A stretch of 64,000 nt of DNA from Devosia sp. YR412 (GTDB lineage Bacteria; Pseudomonadota; Alphaproteobacteria; Rhizobiales; Devosiaceae), in NCBI RefSeq assembly GCF_900110945.1, contig NZ_FOFL01000001.1, positions 1,116,001 through 1,180,000 of the forward strand, given 5' to 3'. Positions 34,734 to 43,876 of the stretch are shown here, in pieces. The notes below the pieces were generated by a model, which was not told the origin of the DNA, did not search any database, and saw only the letters and a list, made by a program, of their open reading frames with translations. Made by a program: the position numbers and the translations under genes. Numbering within the stretch: the first letter of the stretch is position 1; each line of letters begins with the position of its first letter.

Positions 34734-35573
34734 ATGACCATCCATCTGCGCGCCGACCGTGCCGTGTTCCGCTTTTCCGGCGTTGATGCGCATAAACTGC
34801 TCAATGACGTGGTGACGGGCGAAATCCCCGCGACCGGTATGGGTGAAGGCGAGGTTGCCGCTGCCTGGGCGCTGCTGTCGCCCCAGGGCAAGATCCTGGC
34901 CGAAGGGCTGGCCGGCCATGCGCAGGACGGCCTCTACCTCGACGTGCACCAGTCGGTGGCCGATGATTTCCTCAAACGCATGAAGATGTATCGGCTGCGC
35001 TCGCAGGTGGTGATCGATGACCTGCGCGAGACCCATCGCGTCGGTTTTGCCCAGGATGAAGAGCCAGATGGCATCCGCTTCTCCGATCGCATGGGCCCGA
35101 TCGACATGGGCTGGCAGACCATCGCGCCGGTCGAGGCCACCAGTGCTTGGGTGCAGAATGACGACTTCTATCAGGCCGAGCGCATTGATGCGGGTATCGC
35201 CCACCAAGGCAATGACTTCCCCGCCAATGACACTTTCGCCCATGATATCGGCTTCGACATCATTGACGGCATCGACTTTGCCAAGGGCTGCTATGTCGGT
35301 CAGGAGGTTGTGTCCCGCATGAAGCACCGCGGCACCGCCCGCCGCCGCCCGGTGCTAGTCTTCGGCGTGGACGCACCTGCCGGTTCGTCCGTCGTCGCCG
35401 GCGGGCGCGATGCCGGCACAATCGGTCAGGTCCTCGATGGCAGGGCCGTCGCTATCCTTCGCCTCGACCGCATCACCGACCCCTCCGCCGTCACCGTGGA
35501 TGGCAAGCCGGTCCGCGTCGCCCTGCCCGTCTGGGCCACTTACCAATTCGGCGAGACCACGCCCGAAGACTAG
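34734..35573 (+). CDS. ygfZ: YgfZ/GcvT-like folate-binding protein of Fe-S cluster assembly
   Basis: From ATG 34734 it has 279 residues. The family signature KGCYVGQEV lies at about 183-191, preceded by the GcvT-like fold that begins RAVFRFSGVDAHKLLNDVVTG. The conserved Cys and tetrahydrofolate binding support maturation of certain [4Fe-4S] proteins such as MiaB. It is divergent from the dihydroorotase gene, 68 bp apart. Confidence 0.92.
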   Translation: MTIHLRADRAVFRFSGVDAHKLLNDVVTGEIPATGMGEGEVAAAWALLSPQGKILAEGLAGHAQDGLYLDVHQSVADDFLKRMKMYRLRSQVVIDDLRETHRVGFAQDEEPDGIRFSDRMGPIDMGWQTIAPVEATSAWVQNDDFYQAERIDAGIAHQGNDFPANDTFAHDIGFDIIDGIDFAKGCYVGQEVVSRMKHRGTARRRPVLVFGVDAPAGSSVVAGGRDAGTIGQVLDGRAVAILRLDRITDPSAVTVDGKPVRVALPVWATYQFGETTPED

Positions 35574-35645
35574 CGCGCTGCCTGTCGAATCGAGCCGCGA
35601 TTGGTTACGCTCGATGCTAACAGTCTGTTAGCATTTGGGGACATT

Positions 35646-36248
35646 ATGGCACGCGCAAGTGCACGCGCCTGGCAACGCATGTTGTCGGGGCGCCGGCTCG
35701 ATATTCTCGATCCTTCGCCGATGGATGTCGAACTCTCAGACATCGCCCATGGCCTCGCCCGCGTCGCCCGCTGGAACGGCCAAACCGCTGGCGACTATCC
35801 GTTTTCTGTCGCCCAGCATTCGGTGCTGGTGCTCGAATTGTTCCGCGCTCACAATCCCGACTGCGACCCCGTCTCGCAGGCCCAGGCCCTTTTGCATGAC
35901 GCGCCCGAATATGTCATGGGCGACATCATTTCCCCTTTCAAGGCAGCCATGGGGGGAAACTACAAGGACGTCGAAAATCGTTTGCTGTCAGCGATTTTCC
36001 TGCGCTTCTCCCTCCCCGCCACCATGTCCTCGGCCCTGACCAAACTGGTCAAGAAAGCCGACCGCGAGTCGGCCTATTTCGAGGCCGTGCACCTCGCCGG
36101 CTTCGAGGATAGCGAAGCCCGCAAATTCTTCGGCGAACCCAGCCTGCCGGCCTTTGACGTCGATGCCTTCGACCGGCTGATCCGCCCCTGGCCGACGCGC
36201 GAAGCGCATGACCGCTTCGTCGCGGCTTTCGAGGAAATTACACTTTGA
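35646..36248 (+). CDS. HD-domain hydrolase (YfbR-like 5'-nucleotidase family)
   Basis: ATG 35646, with GGGGA at -8, is favoured over a TTG at 35601; the product has 200 residues. HD ligands are visible: VAQHSVLVLEL, LLHDAPEYVMGDI, and a later Asp in KKADRESAYFEA. The family dephosphorylates deoxynucleoside 5'-monophosphates. It could equally act on another phosphomonoester. It starts 73 bp after ygfZ. Confidence 0.85.
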   Translation: MARASARAWQRMLSGRRLDILDPSPMDVELSDIAHGLARVARWNGQTAGDYPFSVAQHSVLVLELFRAHNPDCDPVSQAQALLHDAPEYVMGDIISPFKAAMGGNYKDVENRLLSAIFLRFSLPATMSSALTKLVKKADRESAYFEAVHLAGFEDSEARKFFGEPSLPAFDVDAFDRLIRPWPTREAHDRFVAAFEEITL

Positions 36249-36371
36249 CGACAGTCACTTGGCCTGTGGAGATTAACCCTAGCCAAAGTTGAACTTTGCG
36301 TCCCTCGCGCGATCATGGTTATTAATCCGTTAATAGGATTGCACCAGTCGCTTCATTTTGGGACGCATGCC

Positions 36372-36818
36372 ATGAACCTGCCGGATCGCCATCTACTCAT
36401 GGGAATGGCGCTGGGCGCCGCCTGCGCCACGGCACTGGCCGCCATTGGACCGGGCATGGTTGTGGAAGCCTTTGGCGACGAGACGCCCACCGGCATTGAT
36501 GCCTCCAAGCTCGTGCGCTACGAGAACAAATTCTATGAGGTCTCACACGACGATAGCATCTCGACCGACCCGATCTTGACCACGCGGGTCAAGAAGGTCG
36601 AAGCCGGCCGGGTAAGCTATGTCACCATCACCAATACGGCCAGCGGCACCTATTCCAGCGACGCGCTGTTTTCCAACCACGTGCAGTATCCCGGCGTCGA
36701 CGTCACCGGCATCTATCCGCAGCCGGCCAACGAGTTTTCCTACTGGAGCCACGGCCACTGGACCACGGTGATCACCCGCAGCGCCAATTCCTTCATCATG
36801 CGCTCCTGGCGGAACTGA
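36372..36818 (+). CDS. Secreted or membrane-anchored hypothetical protein
   Basis: From ATG 36372 the product has 148 residues with one N-terminal hydrophobic segment (about 8-30), which may be an uncleaved anchor or signal. The rest is a beta-rich domain of about 110 residues (SKLVRYENKFYEVSHDD...VTITNTASGTYSSDALFSNHVQYPGVDVTG). I recognise no family. AT-rich DNA with TTAA repeats lies in front of it. Confidence 0.6.
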   Translation: MNLPDRHLLMGMALGAACATALAAIGPGMVVEAFGDETPTGIDASKLVRYENKFYEVSHDDSISTDPILTTRVKKVEAGRVSYVTITNTASGTYSSDALFSNHVQYPGVDVTGIYPQPANEFSYWSHGHWTTVITRSANSFIMRSWRN

Positions 36819-36819
36819 T

Positions 36820-36839
36820 CCGTCAGCTCAGGCTGACGG
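36820..36839. terminator. Hairpin between converging genes
   Basis: CCGTCAG and CTGACGG form a 7 bp stem with a 6 nt loop in the 21 bp between the hypothetical gene and the sleB-type gene. There is no clear T-run, so termination is likely but not certain. Confidence 0.45.
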
Positions 36840-37877
36840 CTAGCCGAAGAGCCAGCCGCGCTTGAATTTGTAGAAGACATGCAGGCCGATCTGCGTGACC
36901 TTGGTCATGCGGGGGGCCCAGGCGGGGCTGACATAGGTGGCGTGATAATGCGTCGCATCAGCCACTTCGGTCAGGTAGAGCTCGCCGGCAGTGAAGCGCT
37001 GGGCGATGTCCTGGGCCTGCGCCCATGACTTGCTGTCATTGATGACTTCGGGAATGCCGTCGCAGGCAAACGAGAACTGGCAGGAGTTGCGCCGGCTCTG
37101 GTTCTGGAACACCACGCCGCAGATCGTATCGGGATAGCGGTGATCCTTGACGCGGTTGAGCACGACCTGCGCCACGGCGACCTGGCCACGATAGCTTTCG
37201 CCGCGCGCCTCGAAATACACCGCCGTCGCCAGGCACCAGAGTTCTTTCTCATTGGCTGCCACCGGCACACCGGAGGAAAAAGCCCCGGTTACCGGGGCAG
37301 TTTCACGGGCATAGGCAAGCTGTTGGGACGCCATGGCGGGGAGCGGCGTAGCAACGCTCGGTGCGATGCCGGCAATGGCCTCCAGCGCCGCAGCCGTCGA
37401 CGGATCAAGCGACGCGACCGACATGCGGGGCCCAATTTCGACATCGCCGCTGGCCGGCAGCTCGACGGCCGCATAGAGCGATTGGCCCAAAGCGATGGCA
37501 TCCGCATTGCGCAGCGAGGCAATGCGCGTGCGGGTTTCTTCGAAGCTCTGCGTGAAGGACGCCAGATCGACAGCCGGCCGCACACGATCGGTCTTTTCGG
37601 CCCGATTGGGGCCGGTAAAGCTGGCGCTATCGAACAGATGATCGACCGAGCCGGTAATCACCGGATCAACGCCGTAATAGGAGAGGCTTGCCGTCACCAG
37701 ATCGACGTCGGCCGGCAGCGTGTCAGCCAGATCGCCGGTCGGCCCGAAGGCGCCATTGGTCAAGGCGGCATAGCTGAGAGAACAGAAAATCCCGACGACC
37801 AGTAACCTGGTGAAGGGATGACGGCGAACCGCTCTGGCGGGGCGCGAAAGCGCCACCGGCCGGTGGGATGAAGCCAT
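36840..37877 (-). CDS. SleB-type cell wall hydrolase
   Basis: A 345-residue protein with an N-terminal hydrophobic helix (about 22-42) that exports it, then a low-complexity spacer of about 170 residues. The SleB catalytic domain occupies about 225-340: LWCLATAVYFEARGE (catalytic Glu), GQVAVAQVVLNRVKD, YPDTICGVVFQ and ATHYHATYVSPAW. It would cleave peptidoglycan in the periplasm, probably as a lytic transglycosylase. A TTAACCAT site of the CtrA type lies about 130 bp upstream (38004-38011), in keeping with a cell-cycle-linked wall enzyme. Confidence 0.9.
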   Translation of the reverse strand: MASSHRPVALSRPARAVRRHPFTRLLVVGIFCSLSYAALTNGAFGPTGDLADTLPADVDLVTASLSYYGVDPVITGSVDHLFDSASFTGPNRAEKTDRVRPAVDLASFTQSFEETRTRIASLRNADAIALGQSLYAAVELPASGDVEIGPRMSVASLDPSTAAALEAIAGIAPSVATPLPAMASQQLAYARETAPVTGAFSSGVPVAANEKELWCLATAVYFEARGESYRGQVAVAQVVLNRVKDHRYPDTICGVVFQNQSRRNSCQFSFACDGIPEVINDSKSWAQAQDIAQRFTAGELYLTEVADATHYHATYVSPAWAPRMTKVTQIGLHVFYKFKRGWLFG

Positions 37878-38055
37878 AAACGCTACTCAACACTACGCAA
37901 CACAACAACTGATCGGCGAAAGTGACGCTAAAATGCCGACAATCATCATGATGTCTGATTAGGGTTAGCAGCCGGTAAACAGGCTTTGAGGCGCAGCAAT
38001 GGGTTAACCATGGCAGGCCTTTGGCAGAACTATGAATGACGCAAATGTGTGGGCT

Positions 38056-38613
38056 TTAACCGCCGCAGGCCGCGCGCACTGGCGCCACTTGCGCCGCGAA
38101 ATCGCTCAGCTGATAGCGCACCGAAAAGGTCCGCGCGCTGGCCGGCGTGACCCGCACGGTGAGGTTATTGGCACCCTCGAGGCTTTGCAGAAACGCCAGC
38201 GAATCCCGCGTATTATCGAGCAGCACGGCCGTGTTGCTGGCATCGACCGGCAGGGTCCGGCTGCTGCGGGCGCCGAGGTCGAGCTGCCAGGTAATCCCGG
38301 CATCGCGACCCAGGGCAGAGATGGTATTGCCGGCAAAGCCAAAAGCCACGCTCAGCACATTGGCCTCGCAGGCCACGGTGATCGTCGCCGGAGCGCGGCC
38401 ATTTGGACGGGCGGGAATAAGCTGTTCGGACTCGATCACAACCTGGGCATTGCCCGCTGGTGCGGCGGCTCCGACAAAAGCGTCATCAAAACAGGCCAGC
38501 CGTTCGGCGTCACCGGAGATAGCGGTGCATTGCGCCCCCGCTTGCTGGGCCATGACGGCAGGTGTCGATAGGGCGAAAATCGGCAGCAGCGCCAGAACCG
38601 GCAAAAATCTCAC
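38056..38613 (-). CDS. Secreted protein with a VasI-like N-terminal motif
   Basis: A 185-residue protein. A signal peptide ends near residue 22 (VMA/QQ). The mature start, CTAISGDAERLACFDDAF, is the C-x-RLACFD motif seen in VasI and related phage or secretion-associated proteins. The rest is beta-rich and has another Cys pair. No type VI secretion genes are near, so the motif is not evidence for that system. Function is unknown. Confidence 0.65.
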   Translation of the reverse strand: MRFLPVLALLPIFALSTPAVMAQQAGAQCTAISGDAERLACFDDAFVGAAAPAGNAQVVIESEQLIPARPNGRAPATITVACEANVLSVAFGFAGNTISALGRDAGITWQLDLGARSSRTLPVDASNTAVLLDNTRDSLAFLQSLEGANNLTVRVTPASARTFSVRYQLSDFAAQVAPVRAACGG

Positions 38614-38684
38614 CTCGGTCTTGTCCTTCCCTCGCCGGCAATGCGCCGGCCGTCCCCTTCATATAGGGATCGTGTCGCCGCTAT

Positions 38685-40967
38685 TTAAGCAGAAGCCTGC
38701 GCCAGCGTCAGCCGGGCAACCGGCACACGATAGGGTGAGCAGGAGACATAGTCGACGCCCAGCCCGGCGAAGAACTTCAGCGATGCCGGATCGCCGGCAT
38801 GTTCGCCGCAAATGCCGATCTTGAGCTTGGGATTGGCAGCCCTGCCGCGCTGGATGGCAATCTGGATCATCTCGCCAACGCCCTTTTCGTCGATGGTGAC
38901 AAAGGGGTCGCGCTCATAGACGCCCTTGCGCTGATAGGTGGCAAGGAAGGTCGGCGCATCGTCGCGCGAAATGCCGAAGGTGGTCTGCGTCAGGTCATTG
39001 GTGCCGAAGGAGAAGAAGTCGACCATATGCGCAATGTCGCCGGCCCTTAGACACGCGCGCGGCAGTTCGATCATGGTGCCGAAGGAGAACTTTACCCGGT
39101 CGCCGCGCAACAAGCCGGAATTATTGGCAATGGCATGCACCCGCTCGCGCACCCAGGCAACTTCGCTGGCCGTCGACACGAAGGGCACCATGACCTCCAC
39201 CACGACCGGCTCGTTCTGCGTCTCGCTGGCCGCGCGCACGCCGGCCATCACGGCCTGCATCTGCATCTGCAGCATTTCGGGATTGGTGATGGCCAGCCGC
39301 ACGCCACGATGGCCCAGCATCGGGTTGACCTCGGCAATGCGCTCCAGATGCTGCCGCAGCGCGCGAACGGCCAGCCCCAGCGAGGCCGCTGTTTCCTCGA
39401 TTTCCTCGTCGCTGCGCGGCAGAAACTCGTGCAAGGGCGGATCGAATAGCCGCACCGTCACCGGCAGGCCCTGCATGGTGGAAAACAGCGCCGAATAGTC
39501 CCCAGTCTGGAAATCCACCAGCCCATTGATGGCCCGGCTGCGGTCTTCCTCGTCCTCGGAAAGGATTACGCGACGCAACGCCACCATGCGCTCAGGCGAA
39601 AAGAACATGTGCTCGCTCCGGGCAAGGCCAATGCCTTCGGCGCCAAAGCTCAGCGCCGTGCGGGCCGATTCGACGGTTTCCACATTGGTGCGCACGGCAA
39701 TGGTCCGGCTGGCGTCGGACCAGCCGAGCAGCTTGCCGATGGCGCCGCCGATATGCGGCTGGGCCAGCGGCAGCGTGCCAGCATAGACCGAGCCGTCGCT
39801 GCCATCGATGGTCAGCCGGTCGCCGGGACGGAATTCGCGGTCGCCGATGCGGCAGACCATTTCATTGGTATCGACCGACAGCGTCCGCACCCCGGCTACG
39901 CAGGGCTTGCCGGTAATACGGGCGATCACCCCGGCATGGCTCGACATGCCGCCGCGTGCCGTCAGGATGCCGGTCGCCGCCTTCATACCCTCAATATCGG
40001 CGGGGCCGGTCTCGTTGACCACGAGGATGCAATGCTTGCCGCGCGCTCGCAGCCGCGCTGCATCGTCGGGATTGAAAACGATCATGCCGCTGGCCGCGCC
40101 GGGCGATACGCCCAGGCCCACGGCTACCGGCTGGGCGCCCTCGGTGGATTTGAGCCGCGGATGCAGCAATTGCGCCATGCGGTTGGGGTCGACGCGGGTC
40201 ACCGCATTATGGGCCGACCAGACCTTGCGATTGACCCGATCCACCGCCGCTTCCAGATCGGCCGCCGCCGAAACCTGCGATGGCCGCGCCGACAGGAACA
40301 CCACCTGCCCGCGCTTGATCGCCACCGTCACGCACATATGTCGGCCCGACTTGGCATCGACCAAAGCCACCAACGCATCGACCGATTCCGGCAGGTGCGG
40401 CAGCATGGAGCCATCCACCGGCGCCGGACCCAGCACGCCGGTCGTGGCATTGCGGGTGAGGAATTGTTCCACCTCGCCATCGGCCACGGCCTGCACCAAG
40501 ACGATCTGCTTGCCGCGATCCTCGTCGGGTCGCGCGGTCCAGCCCTGGCCAAAGCCATAGCTCTCGAAGGCATTCTTGATCGCCCGGGCCAGCGGCCGCG
40601 TCGGATCGACCGAATCCTCGGGACTGGTCGGCGCCGCGATGCCCAGCTTGGCGGGGGCCAATCCCGCATTATGCGTCGCCGCCGAGGTGCGGACCACCAG
40701 CACTGGCGGCTTGCCTTCCTTGTCGACCAGCTTGAACAGGCAGGCGATCCAATGGGTGCGCAGCCGCACATCCTTGTGAGCGCGTTCGGCCTGCAAAGCC
40801 TCCCAGGCAGCGCGGGTCAGGGCAATGGTCGGGACCGTCGGAAAACCGGCTTCGCCCACGCGGAAAATCCAGCGCGCCTTGCCGCTCAGCAGCTTGAGCT
40901 GGCTGGCAGACAGGTTCGCCTTCCCCATGGCCGGGGCAATCGCGAACATTTCCTGCGCCAAACTCAC
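38685..40967 (-). CDS. Shortened pyruvate,phosphate dikinase-like PEP-utilising protein
   Basis: A GTG at 40967 with AAGGA eight bases ahead gives 760 residues; a longer frame to 41084 would overlap ispH's leader. The swivelling phosphohistidine domain is intact (TARGGMSSHAGVIAR, His near residue 344). So is the C-terminal PEP/pyruvate TIM barrel (GIGLARSEHMFF, GTMIELPRA, FFSFGTNDLTQTTFG, GICGEHAGDP with its catalytic Cys). The N-terminal ATP-grasp region is much reduced: classic PPDK has about 874 residues and the His at 455, so roughly 110 residues are missing. Remnants such as VVRTSAATHNAG and FLTRNATTG remain. It may have lost ATP-dependent chemistry or changed phosphodonor. Confidence 0.8.
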   Translation of the reverse strand: MSLAQEMFAIAPAMGKANLSASQLKLLSGKARWIFRVGEAGFPTVPTIALTRAAWEALQAERAHKDVRLRTHWIACLFKLVDKEGKPPVLVVRTSAATHNAGLAPAKLGIAAPTSPEDSVDPTRPLARAIKNAFESYGFGQGWTARPDEDRGKQIVLVQAVADGEVEQFLTRNATTGVLGPAPVDGSMLPHLPESVDALVALVDAKSGRHMCVTVAIKRGQVVFLSARPSQVSAAADLEAAVDRVNRKVWSAHNAVTRVDPNRMAQLLHPRLKSTEGAQPVAVGLGVSPGAASGMIVFNPDDAARLRARGKHCILVVNETGPADIEGMKAATGILTARGGMSSHAGVIARITGKPCVAGVRTLSVDTNEMVCRIGDREFRPGDRLTIDGSDGSVYAGTLPLAQPHIGGAIGKLLGWSDASRTIAVRTNVETVESARTALSFGAEGIGLARSEHMFFSPERMVALRRVILSEDEEDRSRAINGLVDFQTGDYSALFSTMQGLPVTVRLFDPPLHEFLPRSDEEIEETAASLGLAVRALRQHLERIAEVNPMLGHRGVRLAITNPEMLQMQMQAVMAGVRAASETQNEPVVVEVMVPFVSTASEVAWVRERVHAIANNSGLLRGDRVKFSFGTMIELPRACLRAGDIAHMVDFFSFGTNDLTQTTFGISRDDAPTFLATYQRKGVYERDPFVTIDEKGVGEMIQIAIQRGRAANPKLKIGICGEHAGDPASLKFFAGLGVDYVSCSPYRVPVARLTLAQASA

Positions 40968-41066
40968 GGCTAAGTCCTTACATTCTTTGAGAGTGCATAA
41001 TGCCTGTGCACCCATGCGACCGCAACAAGACTTGACTTGAGCGACGCTCGAAAGCATCTCACTGTT

Positions 41067-42038
41067 ATGGAAAAGCGGCCACAACTAGACATTCTGCTCT
41101 GCGCCCCACGCGGTTTTTGCGCCGGCGTCGATCGCGCCATCCAGATCGTCGAGCTTGCGCTCGAAAAATATGGCGCGCCGGTCTATGTGCGCCACGCCAT
41201 CGTGCACAACAAATATGTGGTTGATGGCTTGCGCGACAAGGGCGCGATCTTTGTCGAAGAGCTGAGCGAAATCCCCGATACCGGCGCTCCCGTCGTCTTC
41301 TCGGCGCATGGCGTGCCCAAGTCGGTGCCGGCCGATGCCAAGAGCCGCAACATGTTCTTCCTCGACGCCACCTGCCCGCTCGTCAGCAAGGTGCATGTCG
41401 AGGCGCAGCGCCACCATGCCGAAGGCCACGAAATTGTTCTCATTGGCCACAAGGGCCATCCCGAAGTGGTCGGCACCATGGGCCAGCTGCCGCCCGGCTC
41501 GATTTCGCTGATCGAGACCGTGGCCGATGCCATGGTGTTCGAGCCGAAAGATCCCAACACACTGGCCTTCGTCACCCAGACCACCCTCTCGGTCGATGAC
41601 ACCCGCGAAATCGTCGCGGCGCTCAAGTCCCGATTCCCGGCGATCAACGGGCCGCACAAGGAAGATATCTGCTACGCCACCACCAATCGGCAGGAGGCCA
41701 TCAAGGCCGTGGCGCCGGAAGTGGATGCGATGATCGTCGTCGGTTCCCCCAATTCCTCCAATTCGCTGCGTCTGGTGGAAGTGGCCGAACGCTCGGGCTG
41801 CAAGGTCTCCATGCTGGTCGACCGCGCCTCGGAAATCGACTGGTCGCGCCTTGAAGGCATCAAGTCGCTCGGCGTTTCGGCCGGTGCCTCGGCGCCAGAA
41901 AAGCTGGTCGATGAAGTGATCGAAGCCTTTGCCCAGCGCTATGACATCAAGGTCGAAGCGCGCGTCACCGCCAAGGAAAATATCGCCTTCAACATCCCGC
42001 GCGAGCTGCGCACCATCGAAGCGGCTGTGGCGCGTTGA
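41067..42038 (+). CDS. ispH: 4-hydroxy-3-methylbut-2-enyl diphosphate reductase
   Basis: Final enzyme of the MEP isoprenoid pathway, making IPP and DMAPP with a [4Fe-4S] centre. The three cluster cysteines are in [23 protein letters not shown] and [12 protein letters not shown]; the substrate-binding HxxPE-type segment is [14 protein letters not shown]. The ATG at 41067 gives 323 residues; an in-frame TTG at 41037 is the alternative, and neither has a strong ribosome site. rnhA overlaps its stop (TTGA). Confidence 0.96.
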   Translation: MEKRPQLDILLCAPRGFCAGVDRAIQIVELALEKYGAPVYVRHAIVHNKYVVDGLRDKGAIFVEELSEIPDTGAPVVFSAHGVPKSVPADAKSRNMFFLDATCPLVSKVHVEAQRHHAEGHEIVLIGHKGHPEVVGTMGQLPPGSISLIETVADAMVFEPKDPNTLAFVTQTTLSVDDTREIVAALKSRFPAINGPHKEDICYATTNRQEAIKAVAPEVDAMIVVGSPNSSNSLRLVEVAERSGCKVSMLVDRASEIDWSRLEGIKSLGVSAGASAPEKLVDEVIEAFAQRYDIKVEARVTAKENIAFNIPRELRTIEAAVAR

Positions 42039-42481
42039 CCGACATCGTCACGATCCACACCGACGGCGCCTGCTCGGGCAATCCGGGCCCCGGCGGCTGG
42101 GGCGCCATTCTCGAGTTCGGCGGCCACGTCAAGGAACTCAAGGGCGGCGAAGCCTTGACCACCAATAACAAGATGGAGCTCACAGCCGCCATCGAGGCGC
42201 TCAACGCCCTCAAGCGCCCCTGCACCGTGGAACTGCATACCGACAGCCAATATGTCAAAAACGGCGTGCAGAGCTGGATGCATGGCTGGAAGCGCAATGG
42301 CTGGAAGACCGCCGACAAGAAGCCGGTGAAGAATCTCGAACTCTGGCAAGCGCTGGACGAAGCCCAGAAGCGCCACACTATCGAGTGGAAATGGGTCAAG
42401 GGCCACGCCGGCCACGAGCTGAACGAACGCGCCGATCAGCTCGCCAACGAAGGCATGGCGCCGTTCAAGGGCAAGAAGTAG
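42035..42481 (+). CDS. rnhA: Ribonuclease HI
   Basis: A 148-residue enzyme that cuts the RNA strand of RNA-DNA hybrids. The catalytic carboxylates are D10 ([11 protein letters not shown]), E48 (NNKMELTA), D70 (LHTDSQYV) and D134 (NERADQLA). The start is a TTG that overlaps the ispH stop codon, so translation is probably coupled to ispH. Confidence 0.97.
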   Translation: MTDIVTIHTDGACSGNPGPGGWGAILEFGGHVKELKGGEALTTNNKMELTAAIEALNALKRPCTVELHTDSQYVKNGVQSWMHGWKRNGWKTADKKPVKNLELWQALDEAQKRHTIEWKWVKGHAGHELNERADQLANEGMAPFKGKK

Positions 42482-42485
42482 GCGG

Positions 42486-43466
42486 CTAGGCCCGCTTCGG
42501 CAGCAGGCCCTTGATCGCTTTCCACGCCGGCGCAATCACATAGCCCGCTACCGGGATCATCACCGCGCCGATGGCGATGCCAAAGCCGAAATCCACCACA
42601 GCCGTTGCAAACCACCCAGCCACCCCGGCAATCGCCGGCACCAGATGCTCGGCCCAATGGGCCGCCGCCTCGACAATGTGCTCGGGGCCGGCAAAGCCGA
42701 ACTCATATAGCCCATGCACGATGATGCTGCCGCCGACCCAGGTCATGGCGGCCGTGCCGATGACGCTGAGCGCCTGCATGAAGACCGGCATGAAACTCAC
42801 CACGCCGCGCCCGAAGGCCCTGCCGGCGCCGGTGCGGCCGTTGCGGGCCATGAACAGGCCGAAGTCGTCGCCTTTGACGATTAGCGCCACGGCGCCATAG
42901 ACGGCCACGGTAATGCCGACGCCGGCAATCGCCAGGATCACCGCGCGGGTCCAGAAATTCTCGACATCGATGGCGGCCAGGATGATCGTCATGATCTCGG
43001 CCGAGAGGATGAAATCGGTCTTGATGGCACCCGCCACCTGGCGGTCTTCCATGCTCTGCGGCTCGATCGCTGTCGGCTCGAGGCTCGCCTCATGCGCCTC
43101 GGCATCATGTGGGCGCAGCGCGTGGAAGATCTTCTCGGCGCCCTCGTAGCAGAGATAGGCGCCGCCCAGCATCAGCAGCGGCGTGATGAGCCAAGAGGCG
43201 AAGAGGCTCAGCAGCAGCGCCGCCGGTAGCAGGAACAGCAGCTTGTTCTTGATCGAGCCCCAGGCGATCTTGCCGACGATGGGCAATTCGCGGTCGGCGG
43301 TAAAGCCGGTGACATAGTTTGGCGTCACTGCCGCATCGTCGATCACCGCACCGGCGGCCTTGACGCCCGCCTTGGCCGCCTGCCCCGCCACGTCGTCCAG
43401 CGAGGCCGCAGCGACCTTGACCAGCCCGGCGACATCGTCGAGCAGCGCCAACAAACCAACACTCAT
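42486..43466 (-). CDS. DUF808 (YedI-like) inner membrane protein
   Basis: From ATG 43466 the protein has 326 residues and begins MSVGLLALLDDVAGLVKVAAASLDDVAGQA, the standard opening of DUF808 proteins. About six membrane helices follow, with VTGFTADRELPIVGKIAWGS between the first soluble part and the membrane region. The family is widespread in proteobacteria; function is not established. The upstream frame to 43550 overlaps the divergent small gene and is not needed. Confidence 0.88.
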   Translation of the reverse strand: MSVGLLALLDDVAGLVKVAAASLDDVAGQAAKAGVKAAGAVIDDAAVTPNYVTGFTADRELPIVGKIAWGSIKNKLLFLLPAALLLSLFASWLITPLLMLGGAYLCYEGAEKIFHALRPHDAEAHEASLEPTAIEPQSMEDRQVAGAIKTDFILSAEIMTIILAAIDVENFWTRAVILAIAGVGITVAVYGAVALIVKGDDFGLFMARNGRTGAGRAFGRGVVSFMPVFMQALSVIGTAAMTWVGGSIIVHGLYEFGFAGPEHIVEAAAHWAEHLVPAIAGVAGWFATAVVDFGFGIAIGAVMIPVAGYVIAPAWKAIKGLLPKRA

Positions 43467-43531
43467 CGAAAATTCCTTCAGTAGCGCCAGTTTGAATTGG
43501 CTAAAGCCGCGGCCTGGCGCATCATCTGGTG

Positions 43532-43873
43532 ATGATCCGCCCAATTGCAATCACCATCACCGCCCTGGCGCTCACAACAGCGCCGGCTTTCGCACAGTTC
43601 CCGCCGCCCGGCGTCTATCAATGCGTCGACATGAGCGGCAACGCCTTCGGCGTCCTCAACCTCATGGTCGCCGGCGACTATGAATTCGCGGCAGCCGACG
43701 GCATTGGCGGCACCGGACAGGTCGCTTCGTCCGGCGACAGCGTCACCGCCGTCAGCGGCCCGCTGGCCGATATCAGGCTCAGCGGCAGCTTCACCACCGA
43801 TGCCGCGGGCAAGACGTCCTTCATGTTCACGACAAGCCTGGGCAGCGTGCTCTGCGCGCTGCCCCAGCGCTGA
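43532..43873 (+). CDS. Small secreted hypothetical protein
   Basis: A 113-residue product from ATG 43532 (the GTG immediately before is an alternative). A signal peptide ends near residue 22 (AFA/QF). The mature domain has two cysteines (near VYQCVD and SVLCAL) that could pair, and is beta-rich and Gly/Ser-rich. No family recognised. It is divergent from the DUF808 gene and converges on glyS with a 3 bp gap. Confidence 0.6.
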   Translation: MIRPIAITITALALTTAPAFAQFPPPGVYQCVDMSGNAFGVLNLMVAGDYEFAAADGIGGTGQVASSGDSVTAVSGPLADIRLSGSFTTDAAGKTSFMFTTSLGSVLCALPQR

Positions 43874-43876
43874 TCG

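Noticed and set aside
38799..40973. Long plus-strand open frames antisense to the PPDK-like gene
   Set aside because: High GC codon bias keeps opposite frames open; the product is His/Gln/Arg-rich with no domain.
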